A stretch of 39,880 nt of DNA from Chloroflexota bacterium (GCA_005882045.1 VBHO01000028.1:1-39880); one strand, 5' to 3'; counted from the stretch's first letter, positions 1 to 9,779 are shown. Program-made: numbers and translations. Notes: a model not told the origin generated them from the letters alone.

Positions 1-665
1 TAACGTTGCCACCGCCGCCCAGTACTGCTCGAGCTGGTCATCGGCGCCTGGCATCTGGACGAGGCCGGTCCGCACCTCTTGGCCCAGGCGGGTTTGTGAC
101 TCGACCGTCAGCTCATAGGCCGACAGATGCTGGACGCCTTCGGCCAGGACAGCGTCGAGCGTTTCGAGCCAACCGGAAAGGTTCTCGCCCGGCACGCCAT
201 AGAGCAAGTCCGCGTTGACATTCGCGAAGCCGCCGGCGCGCGCCGTGCGGATGGCCGCGATCGCGTCTGGGCCGGAATGGAGCCGTTCGAGGAAACGCAG
301 CGCGTCAGGCCGCAGGCTCTGCACGCCGATACTGAGCCGGTTCACGCCCGACTCCAGCCAGCCTTCAACGTTCTCAGCGCTCACGTTGCTTGGGTTCGCT
401 TCGAGCGTCACCTCGGCATCGGGCGCGAGCCCAATCGACCGCACACCTGGGCCGCCGTCAACAGGCTGGGGGTCCCGCCACCGATGAAGACCGTCTCGAG
501 CGGACCGATGGGCAGCTCGGTGCCGGCGATATCGATTTCGTGGCCGAGCGCCTCGACATAGGGAGGGATCAGCCCCTCGAGCACGGCGTAGGCGTTGAAG
601 TCGCAGTACTTGCACACCCAGGTGCAGAAGGGCACGTGCAGGTAGAGGCTGTGAATGCGTTCCAT
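1..665 (-). pseudogene. hemW: hemW, radical SAM heme chaperone; frame-broken and cut by the left edge
   Basis: HemW/HemN-like radical SAM protein, thought to deliver heme to respiratory enzymes. The start at 665 overlaps the lepA stop (TGATG). The N-terminus carries the radical SAM triad CTWVCKYC (CX3CX2C) and a GGGTPSLL motif. The reading frame then shifts at about 441-449. The first frame runs on to a stop at 408. The frame continuing from 444 to base 1 reads EVTLEANPSNV, SIGVQSL and NADLLYGVPGE, all HemW landmarks. Compared with E. coli HemW, about seven residues are also missing at the junction, so the lesion looks like a deletion of about 19 or 22 bases rather than one skipped base. Both halves otherwise look intact, so this is either a recent mutation or an assembly error. 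The C-terminus lies outside the window. Confidence 0.8.
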
Positions 666-2467
666 CAGTCCAGGCTCAGCACGGCCATGAAGGCTTCCTG
701 CGGAATCTCGACATTGCCAACGCGCTTCAGCCGCTTCTTCCCTTCCTTCTGCTTCTCGAGCAGCTTTCGCTTGCGGGTCACGTCGCCGCCATAACACTTG
801 GCCGTGACGTCCTTGCGCATCGCCGGCACGGTTTCGCGCGCGACAATCTTGCCACCGATCGCGGCCTGGATCGGGACCTCGAAGAGCTGGCGCGGAATCA
901 GCGTCTTGAGTTTTTCTGCCAGGCGGCGGCCCTGCTGCTGGGCTTTGCTCCGGTCCACGATCATCGAGAGGGCGTCGACCGGCGAGCCTGCCACCAGCAC
1001 GTCGAGCTTGACGAGGTTCGCTTCTTCGAAGCCGACCAACTCATAGTCGAGCGAGGCGTAGCCCTTGCTGCGCGACTTCAGCTGGTCGTAGTAGTCGTGG
1101 ATGATTTCGGCGAGTGGCATTCGGTACGTGATGACCACACGGTCGCCCGGCTCGTACTCCATGTTCAAGAACTGACCCCGCCGCTCCTGGCTGAGCTCCA
1201 TCATGTTGCCGACGTAGGCGCTCGGCACGACGATGGTGGCGAGGACCATGGGCTCGCTGATGGCCTCGATCTCGCCGGGATCGGGCAGCTTGTCCGGGTT
1301 GTCGACCGGGACTTCGGTACCGTCGCGTAGCTTCACCCGGTACTCGACGGTGGGAGCGGTTCCGAGCAGGGTGAGGTTGAACTCGCGCTCGAGGCGCTCC
1401 TGGACGATCTCCATGTGGAGCAGCCCGAGAAAGCCGCATCGGAATCCGAATCCAAGGGCGGCTGACGTCTCTGGCTCGTACACCAGCGCGGCGTCGTTGA
1501 GCTGGAGTTTCTCGAGCGCCTCCTTCAGCTGCTGGTACTGCTCGGTGTCGGTCGGAAAGAGTCCGGCGAAAACCATCGGCGTGACATGCCGGTAGCCGGG
1601 AAGCGGCGCCGCCGCCGGCCGGGCCTCGTCGGTCACCGTGTCACCGACCCGAGAGTCACGGACGTTGCGGATGTTGGCGATCAGGTAGCCAACCTCGCCG
1701 GCGGACAGGTCGTCGACCGGCGTGCGCTCAGGCCGGAAGATGCCGACCTCGTCGACTTCGAACGATCTCCCAGTCTGCATCATCCGGATGCGCATGCCCT
1801 TGCGCAGCGTCCCTTCCAACACGCGGATGTAGGTGACGACGCCTCGGTAGGCGTCGAACTTTGCGTCGAAGATCAGCGCCTGCAGCGGCGCATTCGAGTC
1901 TCCTGTCGGCGGCGGGACCTCGCGCACGACCGCTTCCAGGATCTCCTTGGTGCCGATTCCCTGGCGCGCGCTGGCGAAGATGACGGACTCGGCGGGAAGA
2001 CCGATCACCTTCTCGATCTCCTCCCGCACCAGTTCCGGATTGGCCTGTGGGAGATCGATTTTGTTGACGACCGGGATGATCTTCAGGTGGTGGTCGAGCG
2101 CCTGGTGGACGTTCGCCAGGGTCTGCGCCTCGATGCCCTGCGAGGCATCAACGACCAGGATGGCGCCGTCGCAGGCGGCCAGTGCCCGTGAGACTTCATA
2201 CGAGAAGTCGACGTGGCCGGGCGTATCGATCAGGTTGATCTGATAGGTGTTGCCGTCGTCGGCCTTGTAGAGCATCCGCACCGCCTGCGCCTTGATTGTG
2301 ATGCCGCGCTCGCGCTCCAGATCGAGCTGATCCAACACCTGCTCTACCATGTCGCGCGGCGCCACCGTGCCCGTGTACTCGAGCAGGCGGTCGGAAAGCG
2401 TCGTCTTCCCGTGATCGACGTGGGCAATCACGGAGATCGCGCGGGTCAGATGGGTCGGGGTGGACAC
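665..2467 (-). CDS. lepA: Elongation factor 4 (LepA), back-translocating ribosomal GTPase
   Basis: 600-residue translational GTPase of the usual LepA length. G1 is AHVDHGKT (15-22), G2 is in RGITIKA (54-60), G3 is DTPGHVDF (81-88) and G4 is NKID (135-138). The C-terminal half has the LepA-specific region, including the [14 protein letters not shown] segment. LepA acts on the ribosome during elongation and initiation. The GTG start at 2467 lies exactly six bases after a TAAACT box (2479-2474) with no Shine-Dalgarno sequence, suggesting leaderless translation. The box overlaps the TAA stop of the upstream gene. The stop overlaps the hemW start by one base (TGATG), an order (lepA then hemW) common in bacteria. 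Confidence 0.98.
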   Translation of the reverse strand: MSTPTHLTRAISVIAHVDHGKTTLSDRLLEYTGTVAPRDMVEQVLDQLDLERERGITIKAQAVRMLYKADDGNTYQINLIDTPGHVDFSYEVSRALAACDGAILVVDASQGIEAQTLANVHQALDHHLKIIPVVNKIDLPQANPELVREEIEKVIGLPAESVIFASARQGIGTKEILEAVVREVPPPTGDSNAPLQALIFDAKFDAYRGVVTYIRVLEGTLRKGMRIRMMQTGRSFEVDEVGIFRPERTPVDDLSAGEVGYLIANIRNVRDSRVGDTVTDEARPAAAPLPGYRHVTPMVFAGLFPTDTEQYQQLKEALEKLQLNDAALVYEPETSAALGFGFRCGFLGLLHMEIVQERLEREFNLTLLGTAPTVEYRVKLRDGTEVPVDNPDKLPDPGEIEAISEPMVLATIVVPSAYVGNMMELSQERRGQFLNMEYEPGDRVVITYRMPLAEIIHDYYDQLKSRSKGYASLDYELVGFEEANLVKLDVLVAGSPVDALSMIVDRSKAQQQGRRLAEKLKTLIPRQLFEVPIQAAIGGKIVARETVPAMRKDVTAKCYGGDVTRKRKLLEKQKEGKKRLKRVGNVEIPQEAFMAVLSLD

Positions 2468-2473
2468 CGACCG

Positions 2474-2479
2474 AGTTTA
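2474..2479 (-). promoter_or_regulatory. Leaderless -10 box of lepA
   Basis: TAAACT on the minus strand, followed by six bases and then the GTG of lepA at 2467. It matches the TANNNT-N6-start pattern found at five other genes in this window. It overlaps the stop codon of the upstream DUF2314 gene, so lepA may have its own internal promoter. Confidence 0.6.
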
Positions 2480-3793
2480 TCGGGACTGGTTGTTCGCGAC
2501 GTCGAGCGTGTACCCGCCTTCGCGTCGCTCAGCCGATAACTGGATCATCCAGTCGAAGATGTCGGCTTCGTCGATCGCAACCTCTTGCCCCAGCTGAAGC
2601 TCCGGCACATCATCGGGCTCGTTAACGAGTGTGCCGACCACCTGAGTAGCGGTCCACCGCTCGACGGCTAACCACATAAATTCCTTCGAGCCGTCCGGAG
2701 TCGGAAAACCGTGCTTCACGTACAAGATCTGGCCGGGCCTCAACCCCGCATGAAATCGCGCTTTCACATCCCGTAGCTCGGCGACCGCACGCGCGTGGGC
2801 GGCCTGCATTGCTTCACCCTCGGTCGCAACGTGAAAAACGGGTTCTTGTCTTGGGCCCAGCAGTTCCACGAGCGATGCGTAGAGCCAGACTCCCATGTCG
2901 CCCGAAACGCCGGGCGGCGGAACGATTTGAGCAAACGGCGTTCCCCCATCTGGTGGACCCGCCGGGAAGCGCAGGCTGACCAATGTCGACCTTGTGACAC
3001 CGGATGCTCCGTGCTCCCACTCGCCACCGTCGGCGCGTGCGAAGAGCTCGCCATCGAGGCGGATGGCAGGCGGCACCTCCAGGCTGCTGGGCGGCGGAGT
3101 GGCCCGGACTGTATCAAAGGCGCGTTCGACCAGGAATTGTCCGGTCGTATTGACCAGGTAAGAAAGTTGGAGGAGATCGGGTGGGATGTCCTGCACCTCG
3201 AGCTCAGGGAGCCCAAACTTGGTCATGCCGCGGGTGGTCATCCAGCCGACGCCACGCTCATCGACCGAGAACGGGACGATGACATGGTCGCGGATCGCGA
3301 TCGCACCGTTACGCTCGAAGTACTTCGATGCCTTCTCGAGCGTAATCACTCGAAGCCCTTCTGGGTCGAAGACGACCCCATGCAGCCGATGCGCGACCTC
3401 GCATGCCGCGGCCAGTACCGCCCAGAGCCCCGTTCGCGGCGCCACGTTGAGATCCAGCGCTCGCAACAGTACGGCATGCGTCGCCGCCCCAAGCACCCTC
3501 TCCTCGAGCTCCGGCAATCCGATCGATTCGAGCAGCTGGAGCGGCAGCTCGGGCAACTCCTCCTTCGGTACAACCTCACCCAAGACCAGCCCGCGCTTGC
3601 GGAAATCCGCGATGGCGCCACCGAGGGGTTCGGGCACGTGCTCACGCGCCCACAAGGGATCAGCCGTTAGCAGCTCGTCGGCATTCGGAAGTCCCTGGTC
3701 GGCGATGAAGAACACGGTAAAGAGGACGGGAACGAGCGGCAGCAGCGGCAAGGTCGTCGGCTCGCCGGACCGCTGGCGTGAAGACGACGTCAC
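2477..3793 (-). CDS. DUF2314-domain protein of unknown function
   Basis: 438 residues. The last 90 or so residues match my recollection of DUF2314: YVKHGFPTPDGSKEFMWLAV, then GTLVNEPDDVPELQLGQEV and a DIFDWM end. The N-terminal 330 residues carry a short hydrophobic stretch near residues 15-30 (LPLLPLVPVLFTVFFIA) that could be a weak signal or simply a buried strand. I recognise no other domain there. The GTG start at 3793 lies six bases after TACCGT (3805-3800), fitting a leaderless start. It lies 27 bases downstream of the chelatase ATPase gene and just upstream of lepA. Function unknown. Confidence 0.75.
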   Translation of the reverse strand: MTSSSRQRSGEPTTLPLLPLVPVLFTVFFIADQGLPNADELLTADPLWAREHVPEPLGGAIADFRKRGLVLGEVVPKEELPELPLQLLESIGLPELEERVLGAATHAVLLRALDLNVAPRTGLWAVLAAACEVAHRLHGVVFDPEGLRVITLEKASKYFERNGAIAIRDHVIVPFSVDERGVGWMTTRGMTKFGLPELEVQDIPPDLLQLSYLVNTTGQFLVERAFDTVRATPPPSSLEVPPAIRLDGELFARADGGEWEHGASGVTRSTLVSLRFPAGPPDGGTPFAQIVPPPGVSGDMGVWLYASLVELLGPRQEPVFHVATEGEAMQAAHARAVAELRDVKARFHAGLRPGQILYVKHGFPTPDGSKEFMWLAVERWTATQVVGTLVNEPDDVPELQLGQEVAIDEADIFDWMIQLSAERREGGYTLDVANNQSR

Positions 3794-3799
3794 GCCTCA

Positions 3800-3805
3800 A
3801 CGGTA
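3800..3805 (-). promoter_or_regulatory. Leaderless -10 box of the DUF2314 gene
   Basis: TACCGT on the minus strand, then TGAGGC (six bases), then GTG at 3793. It has the same geometry as lepA, the large chelatase subunit, codA, the tetR-type gene and the LLM-MenA fusion. Confidence 0.5.
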
Positions 3806-3820
3806 GTCGAACCGCCGGGA

Positions 3821-4849
3821 CTAGCTGCGGGAGGCCCGAGAGGCGCTGGGATGGCTCTGAGCGATCCCAAGCTCGTGGCGGCCCCCAGCCTTGACTCGGT
3901 GGGCGAGGACCATATCCGCGACTTCGTTGACCTCCGCGACCCCGACCTCAGGAATGCCGCGATAGGCCGCCAGCGCCTGGGCCGCCTTGCGGCCAACCAG
4001 GTCGGCGCGATGCCCGTCCACCTGGAGGCTGACATTGAGCTCGGCGAGCGCTCGCAGAATGCCAACCGGCATCACGACCCCGGGGAAGCGAACGATGGCT
4101 TCCGCAATGCGCGTCCCAATCTCGGCATCCTGGTCGGCAAATTGCTGGCTAAATCCAGCGGGATCGGATTCCCATTCCTCCCGGCGCTCGACGATCAGCA
4201 CCCGCTGGCTGATGTCCTTGATACCTTCGACGTCGACCGTGAGACCGAAGCGGTCCAGCAGTTGCGGCCGCAGGTCGCCCTCTTCCGGATTCATCGTGCC
4301 TACCAGGATGAAGCGTGCCGGATGCCAGATCGAAATCCCCTCACGCTCCACCACGTTGACGCCCATGGCGGCCGCATCCAGCAGCACGTCGACCAGGTGG
4401 TCGTCTAGCAAGTTCACCTCATCGACATAAAGAATGTTGCGGTTTGCCTCGGCGAGCACACCCGGCTCGAAGCGGCGCTCGCCACTCTTGATCGCGGCCT
4501 CGATGTCGATGGCGCCCACCACCCGGTCCTCAGACGCATTGATGGGCAACTCGACCACGCGCATCCGGCGCCGGGCCCTCGGCAGCGTTTCCCCGCGGGC
4601 CAACCGGTCCTGGCAGTCGGAGCACAGGGCCTCGGTCGCGTCCGGGTCGCAGTGGTAGGGACAATCGGCAACCACCGTCTGCTCGGGAAGCAAGCGCGCC
4701 AGTGCGCGGACCGCGGTCGACTTGCCGGTCCCCTTTTCGCCACGGATCAGCACCCCGCCAATGGCAGGATGGATGGCATTCAAGACGAGCGCGAGCTTCA
4801 TCTTGTCCTGCCCGACGATGGCGCTGAAGGGATAAACAAACCGTTCCAT
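3821..4849 (-). CDS. Magnesium/cobalt chelatase AAA+ ATPase subunit, BchI/ChlI-like
   Basis: 342-residue AAA+ ATPase of the BchI/ChlI family, close to the usual BchI length. Walker A is GEKGTGKST (37-45) and Walker B is ILYVDE (139-144) followed by [18 protein letters not shown] four-cysteine cluster (C63, C67, C76, C79) precedes the family signature [20 protein letters not shown]. In chelatases this subunit powers metal insertion into a tetrapyrrole by a large CobN/ChlH subunit. The start overlaps the stop of the upstream VWA-containing paralogue (TGATG), so the two are co-translated and probably form one complex. No CobN/ChlH gene is in the window, so the metal and the tetrapyrrole are not settled. 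Confidence 0.88.
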   Translation of the reverse strand: MERFVYPFSAIVGQDKMKLALVLNAIHPAIGGVLIRGEKGTGKSTAVRALARLLPEQTVVADCPYHCDPDATEALCSDCQDRLARGETLPRARRRMRVVELPINASEDRVVGAIDIEAAIKSGERRFEPGVLAEANRNILYVDEVNLLDDHLVDVLLDAAAMGVNVVEREGISIWHPARFILVGTMNPEEGDLRPQLLDRFGLTVDVEGIKDISQRVLIVERREEWESDPAGFSQQFADQDAEIGTRIAEAIVRFPGVVMPVGILRALAELNVSLQVDGHRADLVGRKAAQALAAYRGIPEVGVAEVNEVADMVLAHRVKAGGRHELGIAQSHPSASRASRS

Positions 4850-6939
4850 CAGGCTGAACCCGTCCTAAGCATCTCACGCTGGACGCTATCAACGATCGAG
4901 CGTTGCGAGAGGTCGAACAGCCCGTAGTAGCGGCCGCCGAGACGCTCGGCCAGGTCGCCGCAGACGTTGAAGGCATAGGCGCCGTAGAGACTGGTCACAC
5001 GGCTCTTTGGATACCCAGGCTGACTGCCGAAGTCCCTCGTCGAGTCGATCACCATGGCGCGAATGCCGTCTTGCTTGATCTGGCCGGCCATGCGCTGCGC
5101 CTCGAGTAGGGGCTCTTCGCCGAAGAGGCTGATGTTGCCGCGGCCGTCACTGATCAGCACCAGCAGCGGATACACCCGCGGGTCGCGAAGCCGCTCGGTC
5201 TTGATGAGCTTCAGGGCGGTCATCAGACCGTGCGTCAATGGAGTCGTCCCTCCGATGTTCAGCCGCTCCAGCCGGCGTTCGGCCAGGTCGACACTGGAGG
5301 TGGGGCGCAAGACGACGCGGGCGTTGCGACCGCTGAAGGCGACGAGCGCCACCTTGTCGCGACGGACGTAGGCGTGGCGTAGCAACGAGAGGATGGCGCC
5401 CTTGGTGGCGAGCATCCGCTGCTCGGCATCCATCGACGCCGAGGCGTCGACGACGAAGACGATCAGGTTCCCGGTTTTCCGTTCGCGGACTTTCTGGCGA
5501 AGATCATGGGTTTCCAGTCGCAGCTGGTTCGTAGGATCCGCGGTGGCCAGTCGCCGGCTGCGCTGGTAGGGCGCCGCGGCGCGAACCGTCGCGTCGAAGG
5601 CGACGTCGGTCACCTTCTCCGCTTGCGAGCTGCGGACATAACGCCCGCGCTTGGTTTCACTCTTCGTCGTGGTCCGCTTCCCGGCGGCGCGCCGGGCCTG
5701 CCGCTCGCGAGGCAGGTCCAGCTTCTTGACGGCAAACGTCGGCAGTTGGATCACCGCGTCGGCATCCACGTCGACGGCCTCTGTGCTCGGCGATTCACGC
5801 GATTCCGCCGTGGTCCAGCCTTCATTCGCCTCGCCACCGGAGGCGCCTTCTTGCTGCGTCGCCTCTCCTCGAACCGCTTGCGCCGTTTCGTTCGGTGTCG
5901 TCGCCTGGATCTGCGCCAGCTGCTCCGCGGCGCGTGATGCCAGTTCCTGGACCTGGGACGGCTTGTCCGCGACGGGCTCACGACGACGATGCGCGAGCGC
6001 CAGCTCGAGCGCCTCGACGACGTCAGGCAGCTCGACCACCGGCGCTCCGCGCAGCGCGCAAATGGCGCGCGCCGTTCCGGCAACGACGAGGTCGGCGCGA
6101 TGGCCGGCGACCAGGCCGTCGAGACAGAGCCGGGCGATCAGGGTCCGGATCGCGTCGGGAAGCTGGACGCCGTCGAGCCGGGCGGTGGCCGCTTGCAGCT
6201 GGGCGCGCAGCTCGGCCTCACGGCCTGCCCAAACGCGGTGGACCGCACGGGGATCCTGCAGGAAGTCGCGCTCGAGCTCCATCACGTGCAGCCGCTGGTC
6301 GATGTCGGTCGGGGTGACCACGTCGACGCAGAGGCCGAACCGGTCGAGCAGTTGCGGGCGTAGCTCCCCCTCTTCGGGGTTCATCGTGCCCACCAGGATG
6401 AACTGCGACGGATGGACGATGGAGATACCTTCGCGCTCGACAACGTTCACGCCCATCGCCGCCGCATCGAGCAGGACGTCCACCAGGTGGTCGTCGAGCA
6501 GGTTGACCTCGTCCACGTATAGAAGGTTGCGGTTGGCCTCGGCCAGCACGCCGGGCTGGAAGCGACGGGTGCCTGCCCTGACCGCCGCCTCGATGTCGAT
6601 CGAGCCCACCAGCCGGTCCTCCGACGCGTTGATGGGCAGCTCGACGATCCGCATCGGGAGCCGGGTGACCGGCAGGGGACCACTCTTTGCCCTGCGCCGG
6701 CAGTCGTCACAGTAGTGGGACGGCGTCGCCGGGTCGCAGCGGTAGGGACACCCCTCCACCGCCTGGTAGTCGGGCAAGAGCCGGGCGAGTGCCCGGACCG
6801 CCGACGACTTCGCCGTGCCCCTGTCGCCGCGGATCAGGACCCCACCAATCCCCGGATCGACGGCGTTGAGCATGAGCGCGCGCTTCATCTGCTCCTGGCC
6901 GACGATCGCGGAAAAGGGCAACGTCAATTCAAAAGGCAC
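4849..6939 (-). CDS. Chelatase subunit with AAA+ and VWA domains (TIGR02442-type cobaltochelatase/BchD-like)
   Basis: 696 residues in three parts. The N-terminus is a full AAA+ ATPase domain: Walker [10 protein letters not shown] (38-46), a paired-cysteine cluster [13 protein letters not shown], and a Walker B followed by [10 protein letters not shown]. The middle (about 340-460) is a low-complexity acidic then basic linker. The C-terminus is a von Willebrand A domain with MIDAS residues D498, S500, S502, T565/T566 and D598. An intact Walker A together with the MIDAS fits the combined I/D subunit that replaces CobS/CobT beside CobN in many B12 producers. Cobaltochelatase is therefore likelier than Mg-chelatase, but this is inference. 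GTG start at 6939, six bases after TACACT. Confidence 0.88.
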   Translation of the reverse strand: MPFELTLPFSAIVGQEQMKRALMLNAVDPGIGGVLIRGDRGTAKSSAVRALARLLPDYQAVEGCPYRCDPATPSHYCDDCRRRAKSGPLPVTRLPMRIVELPINASEDRLVGSIDIEAAVRAGTRRFQPGVLAEANRNLLYVDEVNLLDDHLVDVLLDAAAMGVNVVEREGISIVHPSQFILVGTMNPEEGELRPQLLDRFGLCVDVVTPTDIDQRLHVMELERDFLQDPRAVHRVWAGREAELRAQLQAATARLDGVQLPDAIRTLIARLCLDGLVAGHRADLVVAGTARAICALRGAPVVELPDVVEALELALAHRRREPVADKPSQVQELASRAAEQLAQIQATTPNETAQAVRGEATQQEGASGGEANEGWTTAESRESPSTEAVDVDADAVIQLPTFAVKKLDLPRERQARRAAGKRTTTKSETKRGRYVRSSQAEKVTDVAFDATVRAAAPYQRSRRLATADPTNQLRLETHDLRQKVRERKTGNLIVFVVDASASMDAEQRMLATKGAILSLLRHAYVRRDKVALVAFSGRNARVVLRPTSSVDLAERRLERLNIGGTTPLTHGLMTALKLIKTERLRDPRVYPLLVLISDGRGNISLFGEEPLLEAQRMAGQIKQDGIRAMVIDSTRDFGSQPGYPKSRVTSLYGAYAFNVCGDLAERLGGRYYGLFDLSQRSIVDSVQREMLRTGSA

Positions 6940-6945
6940 GGTTAG

Positions 6946-6951
6946 AGTGTA
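6946..6951 (-). promoter_or_regulatory. Leaderless -10 box of the chelatase operon
   Basis: TACACT on the minus strand, then CTAACC (six bases), then the GTG start at 6939. It lies in the 36-base gap after the acyl-CoA dehydrogenase gene. The same hexamer and spacing occur at codA. Confidence 0.6.
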
Positions 6952-6975
6952 TCCAGCCCCGGTTACGGGAAAACG

Positions 6976-8124
6976 CTAGAGGTCGAGCTCTTTGGCGATG
7001 ATCTCGCGCATGATTTCGTTGGTTCCGGCACCAATCGGCCCGAGGCGGGCGTCGCGCCAGGCGCGCTGGATCGGATACTCCATCATGTAGCCGTAGCCGC
7101 CATGGATCTGTAGCGCCCGGTCGGCGACTTTGACGTCGGCCTCGGTGGCCGCGATCTTCGCCATCGAAACCTCCTTGGTGCAGGGGAGCTTCTGCGAATG
7201 CAGCCACAGCGCGTAGTAGGTCAGCTGGCGCGCCTGCTCGATCTGGAGCGCCATGTCCGCGATCTCATGGCGGATCACCTGCATCGAGGTCAGGGTTTTA
7301 CCGAACTGCGTCCGGTTGGCCGCGTACTCGACCGCCAGCTCGAGACTTCGTTGGGCCGATGCCACCGCGCCAATCGCGATCCACAGGCGTTCCCACTGGA
7401 AATTCCCGACCGCCAGATAGAACCCGTTGTTCTCTTCGCCCAGCCGATTTTCGACCGGCACCTGGCAATCCTGGAAGACGAGCTCCGCGGTATCCGATGC
7501 CCGCCAGCCGAGCTTATCCAGCTTGCGGCCGACGCTGTAACCGGGCGTCCCGCGCTCCACCACCAAGACCGAAAGTCCACGATGGCCTCCCTCCGGCCTG
7601 GTCCTCACCAGGATGACGACCAGATCGGCAGTGACGCCGTTGGTGATGAACATCTTGGCGCCGTTGACGATGTACGAGTCACCGTCGCGGCGGGCGATGG
7701 TCTGCACGTGGGCGATGTCCGAGCCCCCCGATGGTTCCGTGACGCCCAGGGCGACGATCTTCTCTCCCTTGATCGCGGGCGCCAGCCAGCGCTGCCGCTG
7801 CGCGTCGTTGCCGTTCTCATTGATCGGTGGCGTGGCAATCGCAATATGAGCGCCGATCCCCGCCGCCACCCCTCCCGACCCGCACCGGGCGAGCTCTTCA
7901 AAGAGGACGGCCTCGTAGATCAGGCCGGCGTTGGTGCCGCCGTATTGCTCTGGATACTTGAGACCCAGCAGGTCGAGCGCGGCAAAACGCTTGAACAGCT
8001 CTCGAGGAAACTGCTGCGCTTCCTCCCACTCATCGACATGAGGGCGAACCTCCTTGTCGATGAACCGGCGGACGGTGCCCCGAAACTCCTCGTGCTCGGG
8101 CCCAAAGAGGTGCGACCGCGGCAC
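6976..8124 (-). CDS. Acyl-CoA dehydrogenase, isovaleryl-CoA/long-chain type
   Basis: 382-residue FAD-dependent acyl-CoA dehydrogenase of standard length, catalysing alpha,beta-oxidation of an acyl-CoA. It has the signatures GVTEPSGGSD (127-136), the helix segment NFQWERLW, and QIHGGYGYMMEYPIQRAWRD. The medium-chain enzyme's catalytic Glu position is Ala here (IGAGTNEI), as in isovaleryl-CoA dehydrogenase. E245 in WERL matches the alternative helix-G catalytic base of that subfamily, so the enzyme should be active on branched or long substrates. GTG start at 8124, two bases after the stop of the thioesterase; the two form an operon. A chain-length assignment is not possible from sequence alone. 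Confidence 0.95.
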   Translation of the reverse strand: MPRSHLFGPEHEEFRGTVRRFIDKEVRPHVDEWEEAQQFPRELFKRFAALDLLGLKYPEQYGGTNAGLIYEAVLFEELARCGSGGVAAGIGAHIAIATPPINENGNDAQRQRWLAPAIKGEKIVALGVTEPSGGSDIAHVQTIARRDGDSYIVNGAKMFITNGVTADLVVILVRTRPEGGHRGLSVLVVERGTPGYSVGRKLDKLGWRASDTAELVFQDCQVPVENRLGEENNGFYLAVGNFQWERLWIAIGAVASAQRSLELAVEYAANRTQFGKTLTSMQVIRHEIADMALQIEQARQLTYYALWLHSQKLPCTKEVSMAKIAATEADVKVADRALQIHGGYGYMMEYPIQRAWRDARLGPIGAGTNEIMREIIAKELDL

Positions 8125-8126
8125 GC

Positions 8127-8600
8127 TTACGTTTGCCAGTAGTTGATGAACTCCGGATAATCAGAGGCGGTCGCCGTGGCCAGCGCCTCCGGGAGTCGCA
8201 CGAACATGCCGCGGGCGTCGGCCAGCACCGTGCCGTCCATCAGCTCCACCGCGCCGATGGCGTCGATGGCGCCATCCCGCTCGCGGGCAATCTCGCCCCA
8301 GACCCGCAATTTCTGATCCAGCGGCGCCGGCCGCCGATACCGGATGTCGAGCTTGCCGGTCATCAACCATTCGCGCCGCAGGGCGCCGGTGCGTCCCATC
8401 GTCTCGTCGAGCATGGTGGCGAGAATGCCGCCGTGGAGCACGCCTGGAAACCCCTGGTACCGTTCCACGGGCTGGTACTCGGCAACGATGCGATCCCCTT
8501 CGCGATGAAAGGTCAATTGGAGTCCGTGCTGGTTGTGATGGCCGCAGGCGAAGCAGCGCTGGTATGTTGTTTCATCATTGAGCTTGTCGGGGTCTTGCAC
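8127..8600 (-). CDS. PaaI-family hotdog-fold acyl-CoA thioesterase
   Basis: 157 residues, single hotdog domain. The motif GVLHGGILATMLDE (53-66) supplies the family's catalytic Asp (D65) and substrate loop. An N-terminal CFACG (C16, C19) with HHNQHGL is typical of the subgroup that starts with a small Cys pair. It is expected to hydrolyse acyl-CoA thioesters in the cytoplasm. It is the first gene of a two-gene operon with the acyl-CoA dehydrogenase (two-base gap). GTG start at 8600, eleven bases after a TAAACT box (8617-8612), giving a very short predicted leader. Divergent from the histidine kinase, with only 43 bases between the two starts. Confidence 0.88.
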   Translation of the reverse strand: MQDPDKLNDETTYQRCFACGHHNQHGLQLTFHREGDRIVAEYQPVERYQGFPGVLHGGILATMLDETMGRTGALRREWLMTGKLDIRYRRPAPLDQKLRVWGEIARERDGAIDAIGAVELMDGTVLADARGMFVRLPEALATATASDYPEFINYWQT

Positions 8601-8611
8601 GGCCGCCGACC

Positions 8612-8617
8612 AGTTTA
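8612..8617 (-). promoter_or_regulatory. Probable -10 box of the thioesterase-acyl-CoA dehydrogenase operon
   Basis: TAAACT on the minus strand, eleven bases before the GTG at 8600, predicting a leader of about five bases. Its context (GATAAACT then GGTCGG) closely resembles the lepA promoter. I see no clear -35. Confidence 0.4.
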
Positions 8618-8628
8618 TCAGCCGTTCT

Positions 8629-8636
8629 GGAGGGAG
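8629..8636 (+). promoter_or_regulatory. Ribosome binding site deciding the histidine kinase TTG start
   Basis: GGAGGGAG, seven bases before the TTG at 8644. It supports a rare TTG start rather than the upstream in-frame codon. Confidence 0.65.
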
Positions 8637-8643
8637 CCCGATC

Positions 8644-9744
8644 TTGGACCGACGGTCTCAGGCGCTGGCGCAACTGCTCGAGGCCACGCTCTCGGAGCAG
8701 TTTGCGATGCCCTCCAACGAGCTGCTCCAGGCGATGCCGATCCCGGTCGCGGTGGTCCACGCGGGGGACCTGCGGACACTGGCCGTCAACGCGTTGATGG
8801 CTCGGTTGCTGCACCGGGCCGACGCCGCCGGGCTCACGATTTCGGCCATGCTGCCGCCCGCCCACCCTCTCTCTGACCCCCGGCCCTACCAGGCGGTGGC
8901 CACCAGCGGCACGCCATTCGCCAGCACGATCGTGGTCGACGGCCAGACCTGGGAATGGTTCATCCAGCCGCTCAAAGGGGAGTCGTCGATCGAATACCTC
9001 CTCACGGGGCTGGTGGCACAGCCGGCCGCCCCACTCGAGACGGATCTGGTGCGACTGCGCGAGACGAATGCCGCCAAGACGGAGTTCCTCAACCTCGCGG
9101 CGCACGAACTGCGAACCCCGCTGAGCGTGATCCTCGGCTACTCGTCGTTGCTCGCCCAGGGAGGGCTGAGCCCCGGGCATCAGAAGCTCGCCGGTGCACG
9201 AATTTTCGAGAAGACCCGGCAGCTGAGCCGCCTGATCATGGACATGAGCCTGGTCGGCCGCTTTGACGAGCTGGGACCATCGATCGCGACCGAGCCTATC
9301 GACCTGGTCGAACTGCTCGAGCCCATGATCAAAGACCAGCAACGGCGTTTCCCCGACCTGGCGATCGATAGCCGCCTGGACGTCCTGGCGGCGCCGGTTC
9401 GAGGCAACTCCTACTGGCTGCACCTGGCGATCCGCGAGCTCCTGGACAACGCCATCCGCTTCCGGCCCGGCCCCACCGGCCGGATCGATGTCACCCTGGC
9501 GGAGGCCGATCGCCACTGGAGTATCGGCGTCGTCGACGACGGCTTCGGTGTCGACCCGCAAACGCAGGGGCAGCTCTTCAAGCGGTTCGCCCGCATCGAG
9601 ACCGAGGAAAACCGTCACCTCATCGGCATGGGGATCGGCCTCTACCTCGTCCAGGAGGTCGCCCGGGCCCACGGCGGTAGGGTGCTCGTGGACAGCCGCC
9701 CGGGGGTCGGCAGCGAATTCCGCTTCGAATTGCCCAGAATGTGA
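8644..9744 (+). CDS. Sensor histidine kinase, soluble, PAS-like N-terminus
   Basis: About 366 residues. The N-terminal 120 residues look like a PAS-type sensor (LLQAMPIPVAVVHAGDLRTL). The HisKA H-box AAHELRTPLSVILGYSS follows (His about 154 from this start), then the HATPase_c domain: N-box ELLDNAIRF, G1 VDDGFGVD and G2 GMGIGLYLV. No membrane segment is visible, so it is probably cytoplasmic. I chose the TTG at 8644 because a strong Shine-Dalgarno GGAGGGAG (8629-8636) sits seven bases upstream. An in-frame extension to 8578 would overlap the divergent thioesterase gene. No response regulator is adjacent; the nearest is the single-domain regulator at 23843-24301, with no evidence of pairing. 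Confidence 0.92.
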   Translation: MDRRSQALAQLLEATLSEQFAMPSNELLQAMPIPVAVVHAGDLRTLAVNALMARLLHRADAAGLTISAMLPPAHPLSDPRPYQAVATSGTPFASTIVVDGQTWEWFIQPLKGESSIEYLLTGLVAQPAAPLETDLVRLRETNAAKTEFLNLAAHELRTPLSVILGYSSLLAQGGLSPGHQKLAGARIFEKTRQLSRLIMDMSLVGRFDELGPSIATEPIDLVELLEPMIKDQQRRFPDLAIDSRLDVLAAPVRGNSYWLHLAIRELLDNAIRFRPGPTGRIDVTLAEADRHWSIGVVDDGFGVDPQTQGQLFKRFARIETEENRHLIGMGIGLYLVQEVARAHGGRVLVDSRPGVGSEFRFELPRM

Positions 9745-9779
9745 TACTGAAACTGCGCTGAGATAGGCAAATCCAGCGC

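Noticed and set aside
6976-8124. Apparent loss of the acyl-CoA dehydrogenase catalytic Glu (IGAGTNEI)
   Set aside because: The isovaleryl-CoA dehydrogenase-type subfamily places the Glu in helix G; E245 fills that role, so the enzyme is not defective.
2460-8620. Near-identical GATAAACT(C)GGTCGG strings at lepA and the thioesterase as a shared operator
   Set aside because: Only two sites, and each string's match is mostly the -10 box itself; not enough for a regulatory claim.
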